Shown piece by piece: positions 16,761-26,037 of a stretch of 47,497 nucleotides of DNA. The stretch comes from Pirellulales bacterium (lineage in GTDB: Bacteria; Planctomycetota; Planctomycetia; Pirellulales; Lacipirellulaceae): the NCBI GenBank assembly GCA_020847515.1, contig JADLBW010000231.1, forward strand, positions 1-47,497, given 5' to 3'. Below the pieces are notes generated by a model. It had not been told where the DNA came from and did no database searches. It saw only the letters and a program-made list of their open reading frames with translations. The translations under genes were made by a program, and so were the position numbers. Every line of letters begins with the position of its first letter. Within the stretch, counting starts at the first letter, position 1.

Positions 16761-18641
16761 TTATACCTCAAGGCGGCGGAAGGAGCGTAGGCCGCCGCGC
16801 AGCGGCAGGATCGTCACCACCGCCGCCAGGACGACCGACGACAGAATGCCCAGCAGCAGCCACAACCGCAGATACGAGGGTTGCAGCAACCTGGGCGGCA
16901 AATCGGTCTTGCCCGCCAGGAGGAAAAAGTGGCAGGGCAGGGCGGTCAGTAGCACGACGGCCATGATGTACAGCGCGCTGAGGACGAGGTTGAGCGTTCC
17001 TCCGAACCCGGCAGCGATCTTCGACGGCGATTGCTCGCGAAAATTCGGCATCATGGCCCCGAAGCCGACGGCCATCCCCGCCAGCCCGACGCACAGCAGC
17101 AGGCAAATCAGTTGATGGACGGCGACGACCATCGGCGAGACGTCGAGCATAACGTCGCTGATGCCGACCAAGGCCGCACAGGGGAGCCAGGAACCGCAGG
17201 CGGCGAACAGAAACTTGCCCCACAGGATCGTATCGCGATCGACCGGCAACAGGCTGAGTATCCAGAACCGCCGGCCTTCGAGGCTGATCAGCGGATAAAT
17301 GAACCGGGTGGTGAACGTCGAGAGGATCAGCCCCACGACGGCCAGATTCAGGAAGCTGACGATATTGACCCACGTGAGGACGTTGATGTCCGACTTATGA
17401 TCGCGAAAGCGATCCACGTTCGCAAAATAGAGCAACAGCAAGCCGAAGAAAATGAGGAACTGCGACCACTGGACTGGATCGCGGCGGAAGAGGCGCAGAT
17501 CCTTCATGATGAGCAGCTTGGTTTGCCGCGGAAACATGAACAGCAGCCGGTCGGCAAGGCGATCGACCCAGGCCAGGGTAAGTTTGGGCTTTTTTGCACG
17601 GCGGGCCTGCAGTTCCCAATAGCTCGAGCGAAACAGATGCTTCCCGAGCCAGATGACGCACAAGTGCAGGGCCAGCGCATTGGAGACGAGGACGACGAAG
17701 TACTTGCCCGCCTCGAACCACGGGAGGTCGCGGGGATTGTTGTGGGCGCGGCGGACCGCCTCGATCAGCGCATTGCTGAGCCAGGTGCTGGGCAGCCATT
17801 CGCCGCGCGTAAAGCGAAACCGCTTGAGCGTATCCTTAAACCAGGAATTGCCGAGCAGCTCGTTCTGGGAGAAGTCGAGCGTCGTCCAGATCGACTTGTA
17901 GGCTAGCACAATAATCACGATCGCCACGGCGCCGACGATGATGCGTCGCAGCGCCGGCAGGCGGTAGATCAGCACCAGGCAGCAGATCGCGCCCAGCGAA
18001 CAGGGAATGTACGCAAACGCCGCCATCAGGGGGAGCAAATAGGCGAAGTAGTACCACGGCGCATGGGCTACCAGGCCGTAGGCCAGCAGCATCGGGCTGG
18101 CCAACAGAAAGAACCCCCAACTGCTGAAAAACAGCGCCTCTTGGAAGCGGTAATAGACCAGCCGCTCGTCGCGCACCGGGAGGGTCATCAGAAAGGCCAT
18201 TTCCCGCGACGGATACAAGCCGCTGTAGAGGATGATGCCCGACGAGAAGATGAGCATCACCTGCAGCGACAGGAAGAACAGGGGAAACACGAAGAGCATC
18301 GTGTCGGAATGGTAGCGCGACCCAGGCGACTCGACATAGCGAATGACGAAGTCGAAGCCTTTGTAAAACAGCATGAACAAGCCAAACCAAAAGAACAGGC
18401 TCAGGCCGACGACCAGCGACGTGCGCAATCGCGCGTAGGCGAGTACATGCCGCAGGTGGGCCCGCAGCACGGCCAGCCGCAGCCGCCAGAAGATCTGGCT
18501 TTCGCGTTCATGGCTGGGAAGCGCGCTGCACAGCGCGGCCAGCTCCGCGTCGACGGCAACGCCGCCCAGGCCGTGCGAGTCTTGCGCAGACGGCTCGAGC
18601 GACAATCGGTCGGGCAACGATGCAGATTGTAAAAAACGCAT
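16761..18641 (-). CDS. ABC-2-type multi-span permease
   Basis: The 626-residue membrane protein has about a dozen hydrophobic segments. A soluble ~65-residue N-terminus comes first, then helices beginning LVVGLSLFFWFGLFMLFYKGF. Near the middle is a soluble stretch with RRAKKPKLTLAWVDRLADRL, followed by a second set of helices from about 400 to the end. An ABC ATPase is encoded upstream at 18879-19601 on the same strand, which is the main reason to call it an ABC permease. It has no close resemblance to a characterised exporter. Length and layout suggest two permease halves fused in one chain. The cargo is unknown. A 237-bp gap without a gene separates it from the ATPase. Confidence 0.75.
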   Translation of the reverse strand: MRFLQSASLPDRLSLEPSAQDSHGLGGVAVDAELAALCSALPSHERESQIFWRLRLAVLRAHLRHVLAYARLRTSLVVGLSLFFWFGLFMLFYKGFDFVIRYVESPGSRYHSDTMLFVFPLFFLSLQVMLIFSSGIILYSGLYPSREMAFLMTLPVRDERLVYYRFQEALFFSSWGFFLLASPMLLAYGLVAHAPWYYFAYLLPLMAAFAYIPCSLGAICCLVLIYRLPALRRIIVGAVAIVIIVLAYKSIWTTLDFSQNELLGNSWFKDTLKRFRFTRGEWLPSTWLSNALIEAVRRAHNNPRDLPWFEAGKYFVVLVSNALALHLCVIWLGKHLFRSSYWELQARRAKKPKLTLAWVDRLADRLLFMFPRQTKLLIMKDLRLFRRDPVQWSQFLIFFGLLLLYFANVDRFRDHKSDINVLTWVNIVSFLNLAVVGLILSTFTTRFIYPLISLEGRRFWILSLLPVDRDTILWGKFLFAACGSWLPCAALVGISDVMLDVSPMVVAVHQLICLLLCVGLAGMAVGFGAMMPNFREQSPSKIAAGFGGTLNLVLSALYIMAVVLLTALPCHFFLLAGKTDLPPRLLQPSYLRLWLLLGILSSVVLAAVVTILPLRGGLRSFRRLEV

Positions 18642-18878
18642 ACGCTAATCATATCCGGGGCGATCGCCTCGCTGGCGACCGCCTGCCGCTGGCGTCGGCC
18701 GCGCGGGCCATTTTTCGCGGAACTAACTGGCCGTGCGGCGGATCGAGCTGCCTAGATCTGCGGGAGGCTGGGCGAACGTTGCCGCTGAAAACTTCAAACG
18801 CATCGGCTTGCCTCGCTGGCCCGCTGCAGCCGCATCTACCCTGGCAATTGTGGCGATGGAAGCCGCGGCGGGCCTCCC

Positions 18879-19601
18879 TTAGTTTTCCATCAAGGCGAGA
18901 TACAGCGATTCTAGCGTGCTGCCGCCGCTAGGCAGCGCGTGGCGGAGCTCCTCCAGCTTCCCCTCAAAGACGATCTTGCCGCTTTTCATCACGCCCACTC
19001 GATCCGAGATCTCTTCGGCGATGTTGAGCGTATGGGTCGACATGAGGACGATCTTTCCGGAGACCGCGTAGGCTTTCAGCAGGTCCTTCACCAGGCGGAT
19101 GCTATGCGGATCGAGGCCGACCATCGGCTCGTCGACGACGAGGATCTCGGGTTGGTGAATCATGGCCGCGGCGAACACAGTTCGCTGGCGCATGCCGTGG
19201 GAGTAGCTTTCGGTAAGCTGGTCGATGAATTCGACCAGTTGAAAACGTTCCGCTTCGCGCTCGATGGCCGCCCGCGCACTGGCGTCGGGCATGCCGTACA
19301 TATCGGCCACGAACCGCAGGAATTCACGGCCGGAAAGCTTTTCGTAGAGGAACGGCAAATCGGGCACATAGCCGATGAGGCGGCTTACCTCGCGGGGGTT
19401 CTCAACGACGTTGTAGGGGCCCACGTAGATGGCGCCGCTGGTGGGCTTCAGCAGTCCGACGAGCATCTTGATCGTCGTCGTCTTGCCGGCGCCGTTGTGG
19501 CCTAACAGCGCGAATAGTTCGCCGCGCTGGAGGCTGAGGTTCAGAGCGTCCACGGCCACGCGATTGCCGTAGGTTCGCGTTACGTGGTCGAAACGAAGCA
19601 T
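18879..19601 (-). CDS. ABC transporter ATP-binding protein
   Basis: The 240-residue ATPase has Walker A LLGHNGAGKTTTIKML (about 32-47), a Q-loop segment GYVPDLPFLYEKL, the signature SHGMRQRTVFAAAMI (about 134), Walker B ILVVDEPMVGLDP and the switch His in LMSTHTLNIAEE. The signature is SHGMRQR rather than LSGGQ, as in the BcrA/NatA group. It should drive the permease at 16761-18641. The anchored protein at 19699-20832 lies directly upstream on the same strand with a 97-bp gap, so the three genes probably form one operon. Confidence 0.95.
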   Translation of the reverse strand: MLRFDHVTRTYGNRVAVDALNLSLQRGELFALLGHNGAGKTTTIKMLVGLLKPTSGAIYVGPYNVVENPREVSRLIGYVPDLPFLYEKLSGREFLRFVADMYGMPDASARAAIEREAERFQLVEFIDQLTESYSHGMRQRTVFAAAMIHQPEILVVDEPMVGLDPHSIRLVKDLLKAYAVSGKIVLMSTHTLNIAEEISDRVGVMKSGKIVFEGKLEELRHALPSGGSTLESLYLALMEN

Positions 19602-19698
19602 CTACGCGGGGGCAGCCGTCCCGTGGCGGAGCAAAGTAAGCATGAGGAGCGATCGGTTTCTGCGCTGGCGCGCGGGCGGCCGGCGGGCTCAGGACGCT

Positions 19699-20832
19699 TC
19701 AGCGCTGGAGCGCCGGCGGCGCCGAGGGGGCGGACGGCGCTGGTGAGCCAGCGGGATCTGCGGCGTCGCCGGCTCGAGGCTCCGCTCGGCGCGGCCAGCG
19801 ATCAGGGAATTCAGGATGCTCGCTCCGCCACTTTTCGAACAATTCTCGGTTCTCCTCGCGGGTCGTCGGCCACTGATCCGGGGGCAGATTCCGCAACCAT
19901 GGGGGCGTGCCGCCGCGCCAACGGCCTCGGCGGCCAGCATACCGCTCGCGCGGCCCCAGACTCTTGCTCAACAAATTCTTGCCGATCTCGATCGACTGTT
20001 CGTCGCTCATACGAATGAATCGCAGTTTCGACGTCGAAATAATGACGTCCTGCTGCAGGACCATGCCGTCAGAGGCGCGAACCCAGGCAATCGCCTGCAG
20101 CCGGGCCTCCTCCGAGACGCCGGGCGAGGGCGGGCCGAAAAACTCGACTCGCAGGGTCCGATGATTCTCGCCGCCGAAGTCGATCGTTTCAATGCCCGTC
20201 ACCTCTACGTCGACCGTCTCGACCGGGGCGCTGGGCGCGCGAAACGGATTGTAGACCTCTTCGGACCATCGGCGGCCAACGTACAAGTACGGCAACTTCG
20301 CGTCGGGAAGCAGGGCCTCGTTCAGGGCGCCTTTGTCGCCGATCGGAATGCGCGGCTCGTACGTCACTTCGCCAAAATGAACCTTCAATTCCAGAAAGGC
20401 GCCGTTGACGTGGCCGCTCAGGTCGAGCACCGGGCTGATGTCGTTGAGCGCGACCTTGCTGGTAAAGCGTGAAAAGTTATCGAGCGAGTCGAATTCCAAG
20501 GTCGTCGACGCGTCGAACTTCAGTCGTCCGATATCGCCCACGACTCGCCGCATCAGCGCCGGCAGCAGATCCAGCAGGGGGACGTCTTCCAGGACCACGC
20601 GGTTTTGGATGTTCGTGGTATGGAGAACGCCCGGCATACGGACGCTGGCCGCATAGCCGACCTGGCGATCCCCCCAAAAGACCTTCCAGGCGACGGGGAT
20701 CCCGTCCTGGTATCCGGCGGCCAGCGGCGGCTCGCCCTCGTGGAACGAAGGCAGGACCTTATCGATCATCAGCCAGGACATACTGCCCAGCCATAACGCG
20801 ACCACCGCGCACACGAAAACTCGATTGGCCAT
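19699..20832 (-). CDS. Membrane-anchored extracytoplasmic protein of unknown function
   Basis: The family was not recognised. The 377-residue protein starts MANRVFVCAVVALWLGSMSWL, a single helix that anchors it or is cut as a signal. The outside part, about 30-320, is beta-rich, with WKVFWGDRQVGYAAS near the start and repeated V-E-V-T or F-D-S-L strands. Residues 320-377 are Pro/Arg/Ala-rich and likely disordered. ATG 20832 is chosen because GGGAG lies ten bases upstream and the helix then starts at residue 3; the frame extends 29 codons further up without membrane character. It precedes an ABC ATPase and permease, so it may be an accessory or substrate-facing subunit of that exporter. Confidence 0.72.
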   Translation of the reverse strand: MANRVFVCAVVALWLGSMSWLMIDKVLPSFHEGEPPLAAGYQDGIPVAWKVFWGDRQVGYAASVRMPGVLHTTNIQNRVVLEDVPLLDLLPALMRRVVGDIGRLKFDASTTLEFDSLDNFSRFTSKVALNDISPVLDLSGHVNGAFLELKVHFGEVTYEPRIPIGDKGALNEALLPDAKLPYLYVGRRWSEEVYNPFRAPSAPVETVDVEVTGIETIDFGGENHRTLRVEFFGPPSPGVSEEARLQAIAWVRASDGMVLQQDVIISTSKLRFIRMSDEQSIEIGKNLLSKSLGPRERYAGRRGRWRGGTPPWLRNLPPDQWPTTREENRELFEKWRSEHPEFPDRWPRRAEPRAGDAADPAGSPAPSAPSAPPALQR

Positions 20833-21472
20833 ATAAGAGCGACTCCCGGCCACAAAGGGCGGGTTGCGCTCGCAACTGCCGCGCAGATCGCCCAATGGCC
20901 AGACGCGGCAGGCGAGCACCTAAAGGGCGCTCCCCCCGGAGCGGCCCGGCTACATCATAACGCACCCGGTATTGCAGGGCTAAGAGTTTTTCGCTTCTAG
21001 CCCGGTGATATCGCGTCGGCCACCACGGCAGTTGGCCCGTTTTGGCCCGCCACGGCGCGAATTCGGCAAACTGGGGAAGTTTACGCCTCACTGGCGAACC
21101 CATCTACCGACAAAGGTATCTATAGGTAAACGACGGCAGCAGGGTCAATGCGCAGCCCGTGTATTCGGCGCCATTGGTACGCCCGGCATATCAGTTGCAG
21201 GCTGCTTGGGACCCTCACGGCGAACCACGCTAGCAGTACGGATGCGAGATGCTCGCGCTGCGAACGATACCCCGCAATCGGGGGGCGTGGCTGTTTTTCG
21301 TATCGGCGCTATGACCGCCGTTTAACGACTCTGCGTAAGATGTTTCTTCAGGCTTGCGGCGGGGGATTTAGTCGCAAATTGCGTTGAAGTCGCCCCGCTC
21401 TGGCGATACCTTGAACACTTGCGCGGTAGAAGCCCTTCTGTAGCGGGCAATCCTAGAAGGAGATAGGTGAAT
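20833..21472. other. Divergent intergenic region, 640 bp
   Basis: No gene is supported. It separates the minus-strand ABC cluster from the plus-strand zinc-ribbon gene and should hold promoters for both. The stretch near 21106-21133 (ACCGACAAAGGTATCTATAGG) is locally AT-richer and holds a TACC...GGTA pairing. AAGGAG at 21457-21462 is the ribosome-binding site of the next gene. Nothing else distinct was seen. Confidence 0.4.
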
Positions 21473-21703
21473 ATGGCTGCCACGTACTTTGTCCAAGAGT
21501 GCCCTACCTGCGGCAGAAACCTCCAAATTCGAGTGGAGTACATGGGCAAACGCGTGGTCTGTCAACACTGCACGGCCAGGTTCGAGGCGTGCGATCCGGC
21601 GTCCGCGTCGTATCCGCCCATGGAATCGAGCCTGTCGCTATTGGCCCGGGCCGACGAACTGATCGAGAGCGCGCTGAAGATGCATTCGCGCAGCGCCGGG
21701 TGA
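21473..21703 (+). CDS. Small zinc-ribbon protein
   Basis: This 76-residue protein has two CxxC knuckles, CPTCGRNLQIRVEYMGKRVV and CQHCTARF, that should bind one zinc ion. A C-terminal tail with LARADELIESALKMH looks helical. Short proteins of this type, with the segment IRVEYMGKRVVCQHC, are familiar from planctomycete genomes, where their role is unknown. AAGGAG ends 10 bases before the ATG at 21473. A GTG at 21467, two codons earlier, is only four bases from it, so the ATG is preferred. A role in nucleic-acid or protein binding is only a guess. It is convergent with aroA. Confidence 0.75.
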   Translation: MAATYFVQECPTCGRNLQIRVEYMGKRVVCQHCTARFEACDPASASYPPMESSLSLLARADELIESALKMHSRSAG

Positions 21704-21784
21704 ATTACGGATGGCCGTATCCGCTTGGCGGACGCCTCTAAGTCGCCAGCAAGCCAGACGTAGCCCGTAGCGGACTTGCAGACG

Positions 21785-23080
21785 TCAATGCGCCGTCTGC
21801 ACCGCACGGTTCAAATCGCCGAAGAACTCGGGATACGTCTTCGCCGTGCAACCGGGATCGCGGATGACGACGTTCGGCGTTCGCAATCCGGCGAGGGCGA
21901 AGCTCATAGCCATGCGGTGGTCGTCGTAGGTGTCGATCGCGGCGCCGCGGAGGTCCTCTTTCCTCGGCGGAACGATCAGCAGTCCGTCGTCATATTCGTC
22001 AACGCGGGCGCCTAGCTTTCGCAATTCCCGCGCGGTCGCGGCAATGCGATCGGTCTCCTTGTGGCGAATGTGAGCCACGTTGCGGACCCGCGTCGGGCCA
22101 TCGGCGAACAGGGCCGTCACGGCGAGCGTCTGCACGGTGTCGCTGATGCCGTTCATGTCTACGTCGATGCCGCGAAGCGGGCCACCTTCGACGGTAGTTG
22201 AATCGGATTGGTACGACAGGCGCGCACCCATTTGCTCCAGGCACGTGCAGAAGGCGACGTCACCCTGCAGGGCCAGGCGGCCGAGGCCTTCTACCGTGAT
22301 GCGGCCGCCAGTGATCGCTGCCGCAGCGAAGAAGTAGCTGGCGGCCGAGGCGTCGGGTTCAATGTCGTACTCCCGGCCCCGATAGCGATCGGCGCTGGAC
22401 ACTTCGATGGAAGAGTAGTTGTCCGCGATGCGGCAGCGCCCCCCGAAGCTCTGCATGACGCGGTCGGTCATCGCGACGTATGGAACTGAGACGAGCGAAC
22501 CTTCGACGGCAAGCGCAGTCCTGGAGCTGGCGTACGGCAGCGCCATGAGCAGCCCGCTGAGGAACTGGCTGGAAATGTCGCCGCGAACGCTCGCCGCGCC
22601 GCCGCGCAGGCCGCGGGCCGTCACGCGCACCGGCGGGCAGTTGTGAGGGCTAAGACATTCGACCTGGGCGCCGAGGGCGTTCAGGGCCGCGGCCAGGTCG
22701 CCAATCGGGCGCTGGCGCATCCGTTCAACGCCGTCGAGCCGGTATTCGCCTTGGCCGATCGCGACCATGGCGGTAAGAAAGCGCATGGTGGTGCCGCTAT
22801 TGGCGACGAACAGATCGGCCGTTGTCTGCGGGATCGAGCCGCCGCAGCCGTGGACCGTCAGCGTCCGCTGGTCGGCTTCCGCGTGGATGCGGATGCCGAG
22901 GCGCCGCAGGGCGGCGATCATGACGCGGGTGTCTTCGCTATCGAGGGCGCCGCACAAGACAGATCGTCCGTCTGCCAGCGCGGCGCAAACAAGCGCCCGA
23001 TTGGTGATGCTCTTCGACCCCGGAGGCCGCACCGTGGCGTCAATCGGCCCGGTTACCGGCTGAATCTCAATGGCGTCCAT
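21785..23080 (-). CDS. aroA: 3-phosphoshikimate 1-carboxyvinyltransferase (EPSP synthase)
   Basis: EPSP synthase joins shikimate-3-phosphate and phosphoenolpyruvate in the shikimate pathway, two steps before the end product chorismate that MqnA uses. The 431-residue protein starts with the signature PGSKSITNRALVCAALADG (about 20-38). The second signature region reads NSGTTMRFLTAM where family members usually have GNAGTxxR. Later come GDISSQFLSGLLMALPYA, and RHKETDRIAATARELRKLG near 340. Both halves of the inside-out barrel are complete. NSGT in place of NAGT at the PEP/glyphosate site is a variation that can affect glyphosate sensitivity; this is an inference. No operon partner is nearby. Confidence 0.96.
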   Translation of the reverse strand: MDAIEIQPVTGPIDATVRPPGSKSITNRALVCAALADGRSVLCGALDSEDTRVMIAALRRLGIRIHAEADQRTLTVHGCGGSIPQTTADLFVANSGTTMRFLTAMVAIGQGEYRLDGVERMRQRPIGDLAAALNALGAQVECLSPHNCPPVRVTARGLRGGAASVRGDISSQFLSGLLMALPYASSRTALAVEGSLVSVPYVAMTDRVMQSFGGRCRIADNYSSIEVSSADRYRGREYDIEPDASAASYFFAAAAITGGRITVEGLGRLALQGDVAFCTCLEQMGARLSYQSDSTTVEGGPLRGIDVDMNGISDTVQTLAVTALFADGPTRVRNVAHIRHKETDRIAATARELRKLGARVDEYDDGLLIVPPRKEDLRGAAIDTYDDHRMAMSFALAGLRTPNVVIRDPGCTAKTYPEFFGDLNRAVQTAH

Positions 23081-23367
23081 CGTCGGCGCTTAGCGGCAAG
23101 ATCTCTGTTGAAGCAACCGGCGTCAGTACCGGCACTTAAAAAGCATACCAGCTTAGCCCCCCGTCCGTCGCCGGCATATGGCCGCCCGCAACGCCTGTCA
23201 ACCTGGAGGGGTTGGGCGTATGCTATATGCGGCGCCCGCACTATCGGCCGCCCGGGCGTCTGCCGTTGAAAACGCCGGCGGAGCGCATACTCTGTGCACT
23301 GCCGCTGGGGTCCGCTTGTCGCCTCGTCGCGCCCGTTCGTCTCACCGTAAGCTGTGCGGATCGTCCC

Positions 23368-25728
23368 ATGAGAAAACCTAAATCTGGCGGCGGTATGGCC
23401 GCGATCACTTACACCTTGCGCAAGGGTCGCGAAGCGGGCGGCCTGTGGAAGCTCTGGAAGGCGATGCGGACCAAGAACGCGTGCAAGACGTGCGCCCTGG
23501 GGATGGGCGGACAGCGCGGCGGGATGGTCAACGAGCTGGGACACTTCCCGGAAGTCTGCAAGAAGTCGCTGCAGGCGATGGTCGCCGATATGCAAGGAGC
23601 GATCACAGCCGATTTTTGGAACGCGTACGGCGCGGCGGAGCTGCGGGCGCTTTCCCCCCGCGAACTCGAAAGCTGCGGCCGCTTGACGCAGCCCGTGCTC
23701 TACACGCCGGAACTGCGGCGCTATCAGCCCATATCGTGGGAGGAGGCCAATCGACGGATCGCCAGCAAACTGGCGGAGCTGGAGCCCGATGAAACCTTCT
23801 GGTATTTCAGCGGCCGCAGCAGCAATGAGGCGGGGTTCCTGCTGCAACTGTTCGCGCGGCTGTATGGCACGAACAACGTCAACAACTGCAGCTACTACTG
23901 CCACCAGGCGAGCGGCGTGGGGCTGATGAGCGTCGCCGGCAACGCAACGGCGACAATCACGCTCGAGGACATCGATCGGGCCGACATGGCATTTGTCATC
24001 GGCGGCAACCCGGCTAGCAATCATCCGCGCCTGATGCGCTCGCTCATGGCGCTGCGCCGTCGCGGCGGCGAGGTGGCGGTCATCAACCCGATCGTCGAGA
24101 CCGGGCTGGTGAATTTCGCCGTGCCGAGCGACGTATGGAGCCTGCTGTTCGGCACGAAGATCGCCACGCAGTATGTTCAGCCGCATATCGGCGGGGACCT
24201 GGCGCTGTTAACGGGCATCGCCAAGCGAATCGTCGAATTAGGCGCCCAGGATGAAGCGTTCCTCAGCGAACATACGAACAACTGGCCGGAGTTGCGAGCA
24301 CGCCTGGCCGACGTCGGCTGGGACGAGATCGTCGCCAAGAGCGGCGTTTCGAGCGACGAGATTCAGCGCATCGCTGCAGCGTATGCCAAGGCGAAGAACG
24401 TCGTCTTCAGTTGGACGATGGGCATCACGCATCATGCCCATGGCGTGCAGAACGTGCAGGCCATCGGCAACCTGGCGCTGCTGCGCGGCATGCTGGGCAA
24501 GCCCGGGGCGGGACTCTTGCCGATTCGCGGGCATTCCAATGTCCAGGGAATCGGCTCGATGGGGGTCGCCCCGAAGTTGCGCGATGCGATCTTCAACCGG
24601 CTGCAAACGCATTTCGGCGTCGGGCTGCCGACGGCGCCAGGCCGCGATACGATGGCCTGCATGGAGGGCGCCGCCAGCGGCGAGCTGAAGTTCGGCCTCT
24701 GCCTGGGGGGCAATCTGTTCGGCTCGAATCCCGACGCCCGCTTCGCACGGGAGGCGCTGCAAAACCTCGACATGCTGGTGTACTTGAGCACGACGCTCAA
24801 CACCGGGCACGCCTTCGGGCTGGCCAAAGAGACGATCATCCTGCCGGTGCTCGCCCGGGACGAGGAGCCGCAGGCGACGACGCAGGAGTCGATGTTTAAC
24901 TTCGTGAGGCTGAGCGACGGGGGGGCGCGGCGACATGCCGGGCCGAGGAGCGAGGTCGAAGTTATTGCGAGCATCGCCGCGGAGGTCGAGAAGCGCGAAA
25001 CCGCGCCGCGGCCTATCGCGGCGTCGATGACGTCGCGCGAGCTGGTCGGCGCTGCAGCCGGCGGCAGCGATAGCGGCGTGGCGTCGATGAGCGGTCAGTG
25101 CCTGACGGGCGAAGGGCCGTCCCGTGGCAGCGCGAGCTCCGGCCCAAGGCCGGCCCTGCAGGCGGTCGATTGGAAGTCGATGCAGGACACGGGGCGCATC
25201 CGCGCGGCGATCGCCGCCATCGTGCCGGGCTTCGAGAAGATCGGCGAAATCGACAAGACCAAGGAAGAATTCCAGATCGGCGGCCGGACATTCCACGAGG
25301 CGACGTTCGCTACGCCGGGCGGCAAGGCCAATCTGCACGTACATCGGCTGCCCCCCTTGCAGGGCGCGGCCGAGGACGAACTGCGCCTCATGACAATCCG
25401 CAGCGAGGGCCAGTTCAACACGGTCGTGTATGAAGAGTACGATTTGTACCGCGGCGTGGAGCGGCGGGACGTCATCCTTATCCACCCGGATGACGTCAAG
25501 CGATTGCGGCTGGATCCGTCGATGACCGTCGCCGTCCACGGCCCAGCCGGCAGCATGCACGGCGTACGGGTGCACCCGTTTGCCGATATTCGCCCCGGCA
25601 ACGCCGCGATGTACTACCCGGAGGCAAACGTACTGGTGAGCCGCGAGCTGGACCCGGCCAGCAAAACGCCGGCGTTCAAGTGCGTGGTAGTGCGGGTGGA
25701 GGCGGAACGGTTGGCCCTTGCACACTGA
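23368..25728 (+). CDS. FdhF/YdeP-type molybdopterin oxidoreductase
   Basis: The 786-residue protein belongs to the YdeP branch of formate-dehydrogenase-like bis-MGD oxidoreductases. The N-terminus reads MRKPKSGGGMAAITYTLRKG, as is typical. CKTCALGMGG and FPEVCKKS give Cys 39, 42 and 64, which could bind an Fe-S cluster. Cofactor regions include YFSGRSSNEAGFLLQLFARL, NNCSYYCHQASG, and VIGGNPASNHPRLM. The substrate is unknown; YdeP in E. coli is linked to acid resistance. About 55 Ala/Gly/Ser-rich residues (about 543-597) interrupt the region between the catalytic and C-terminal domains. ATG 23368 fits the family start; the frame continues 52 codons upstream without family-like sequence. Confidence 0.9.
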   Translation: MRKPKSGGGMAAITYTLRKGREAGGLWKLWKAMRTKNACKTCALGMGGQRGGMVNELGHFPEVCKKSLQAMVADMQGAITADFWNAYGAAELRALSPRELESCGRLTQPVLYTPELRRYQPISWEEANRRIASKLAELEPDETFWYFSGRSSNEAGFLLQLFARLYGTNNVNNCSYYCHQASGVGLMSVAGNATATITLEDIDRADMAFVIGGNPASNHPRLMRSLMALRRRGGEVAVINPIVETGLVNFAVPSDVWSLLFGTKIATQYVQPHIGGDLALLTGIAKRIVELGAQDEAFLSEHTNNWPELRARLADVGWDEIVAKSGVSSDEIQRIAAAYAKAKNVVFSWTMGITHHAHGVQNVQAIGNLALLRGMLGKPGAGLLPIRGHSNVQGIGSMGVAPKLRDAIFNRLQTHFGVGLPTAPGRDTMACMEGAASGELKFGLCLGGNLFGSNPDARFAREALQNLDMLVYLSTTLNTGHAFGLAKETIILPVLARDEEPQATTQESMFNFVRLSDGGARRHAGPRSEVEVIASIAAEVEKRETAPRPIAASMTSRELVGAAAGGSDSGVASMSGQCLTGEGPSRGSASSGPRPALQAVDWKSMQDTGRIRAAIAAIVPGFEKIGEIDKTKEEFQIGGRTFHEATFATPGGKANLHVHRLPPLQGAAEDELRLMTIRSEGQFNTVVYEEYDLYRGVERRDVILIHPDDVKRLRLDPSMTVAVHGPAGSMHGVRVHPFADIRPGNAAMYYPEANVLVSRELDPASKTPAFKCVVVRVEAERLALAH

Positions 25729-25788
25729 ACTATCGCGACGGCGCTGATCGGGTTTGCCGCGCGAACGGTTCGCTTGCATAATGACGTT

Positions 25789-26037
25789 ATGATCACCACC
25801 GTCCCCGAGATCTTCACCGCGGCCGTTTCCCTTTCGGACGGCGACCGCGCTGCTTTGGCCTTTGAGCTGCTCAGCAGCCTGAAGCACCCTGGAACAATGG
25901 ATGAGAACGATGCCGCTTTTCTAGACGAACTCGACCGGCGGGTCGACGCGCTGGACAGAGGCGAAACGAAGGTCGTCGCCGCAAAGGCAGTGGAGTTCCA
26001 TGTCCATCAAGCGCTTCGGGAGCGTCGGAGGAAGTGA
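25789..26037 (+). CDS. Antitoxin of a toxin-antitoxin pair (addiction-module component family)
   Basis: The 82-residue protein resembles small unstable antitoxins of the addiction-module component family (TIGR02574 / Unstab_antitox). It has SLSDGDRAALAFELLSSL near the N-terminus, a FLDELDRRVDALDRGETKVV middle and a basic C-terminus. Such proteins neutralise a RelE/ParE toxin encoded just downstream. Its TGA overlaps the GTG of the toxin frame by four bases (GTGA), typical of coupled pairs. The toxin frame is broken, so the antitoxin has lost its local partner. ATG 25789 is chosen; a TTG at 25774 is in frame but would add residues without family character. Confidence 0.82.
   Translation: MITTVPEIFTAAVSLSDGDRAALAFELLSSLKHPGTMDENDAAFLDELDRRVDALDRGETKVVAAKAVEFHVHQALRERRRK

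Noticed and set aside
23081..23367. Possible gene or regulatory RNA between aroA and the molybdopterin enzyme
   Set aside because: Only scattered short repeats were seen; no conserved fold or frame can be supported.
24238..25887. 549-residue minus-strand frame opposite the molybdopterin enzyme
   Set aside because: Frame is open only because of codon bias; the plus-strand protein has family motifs throughout.
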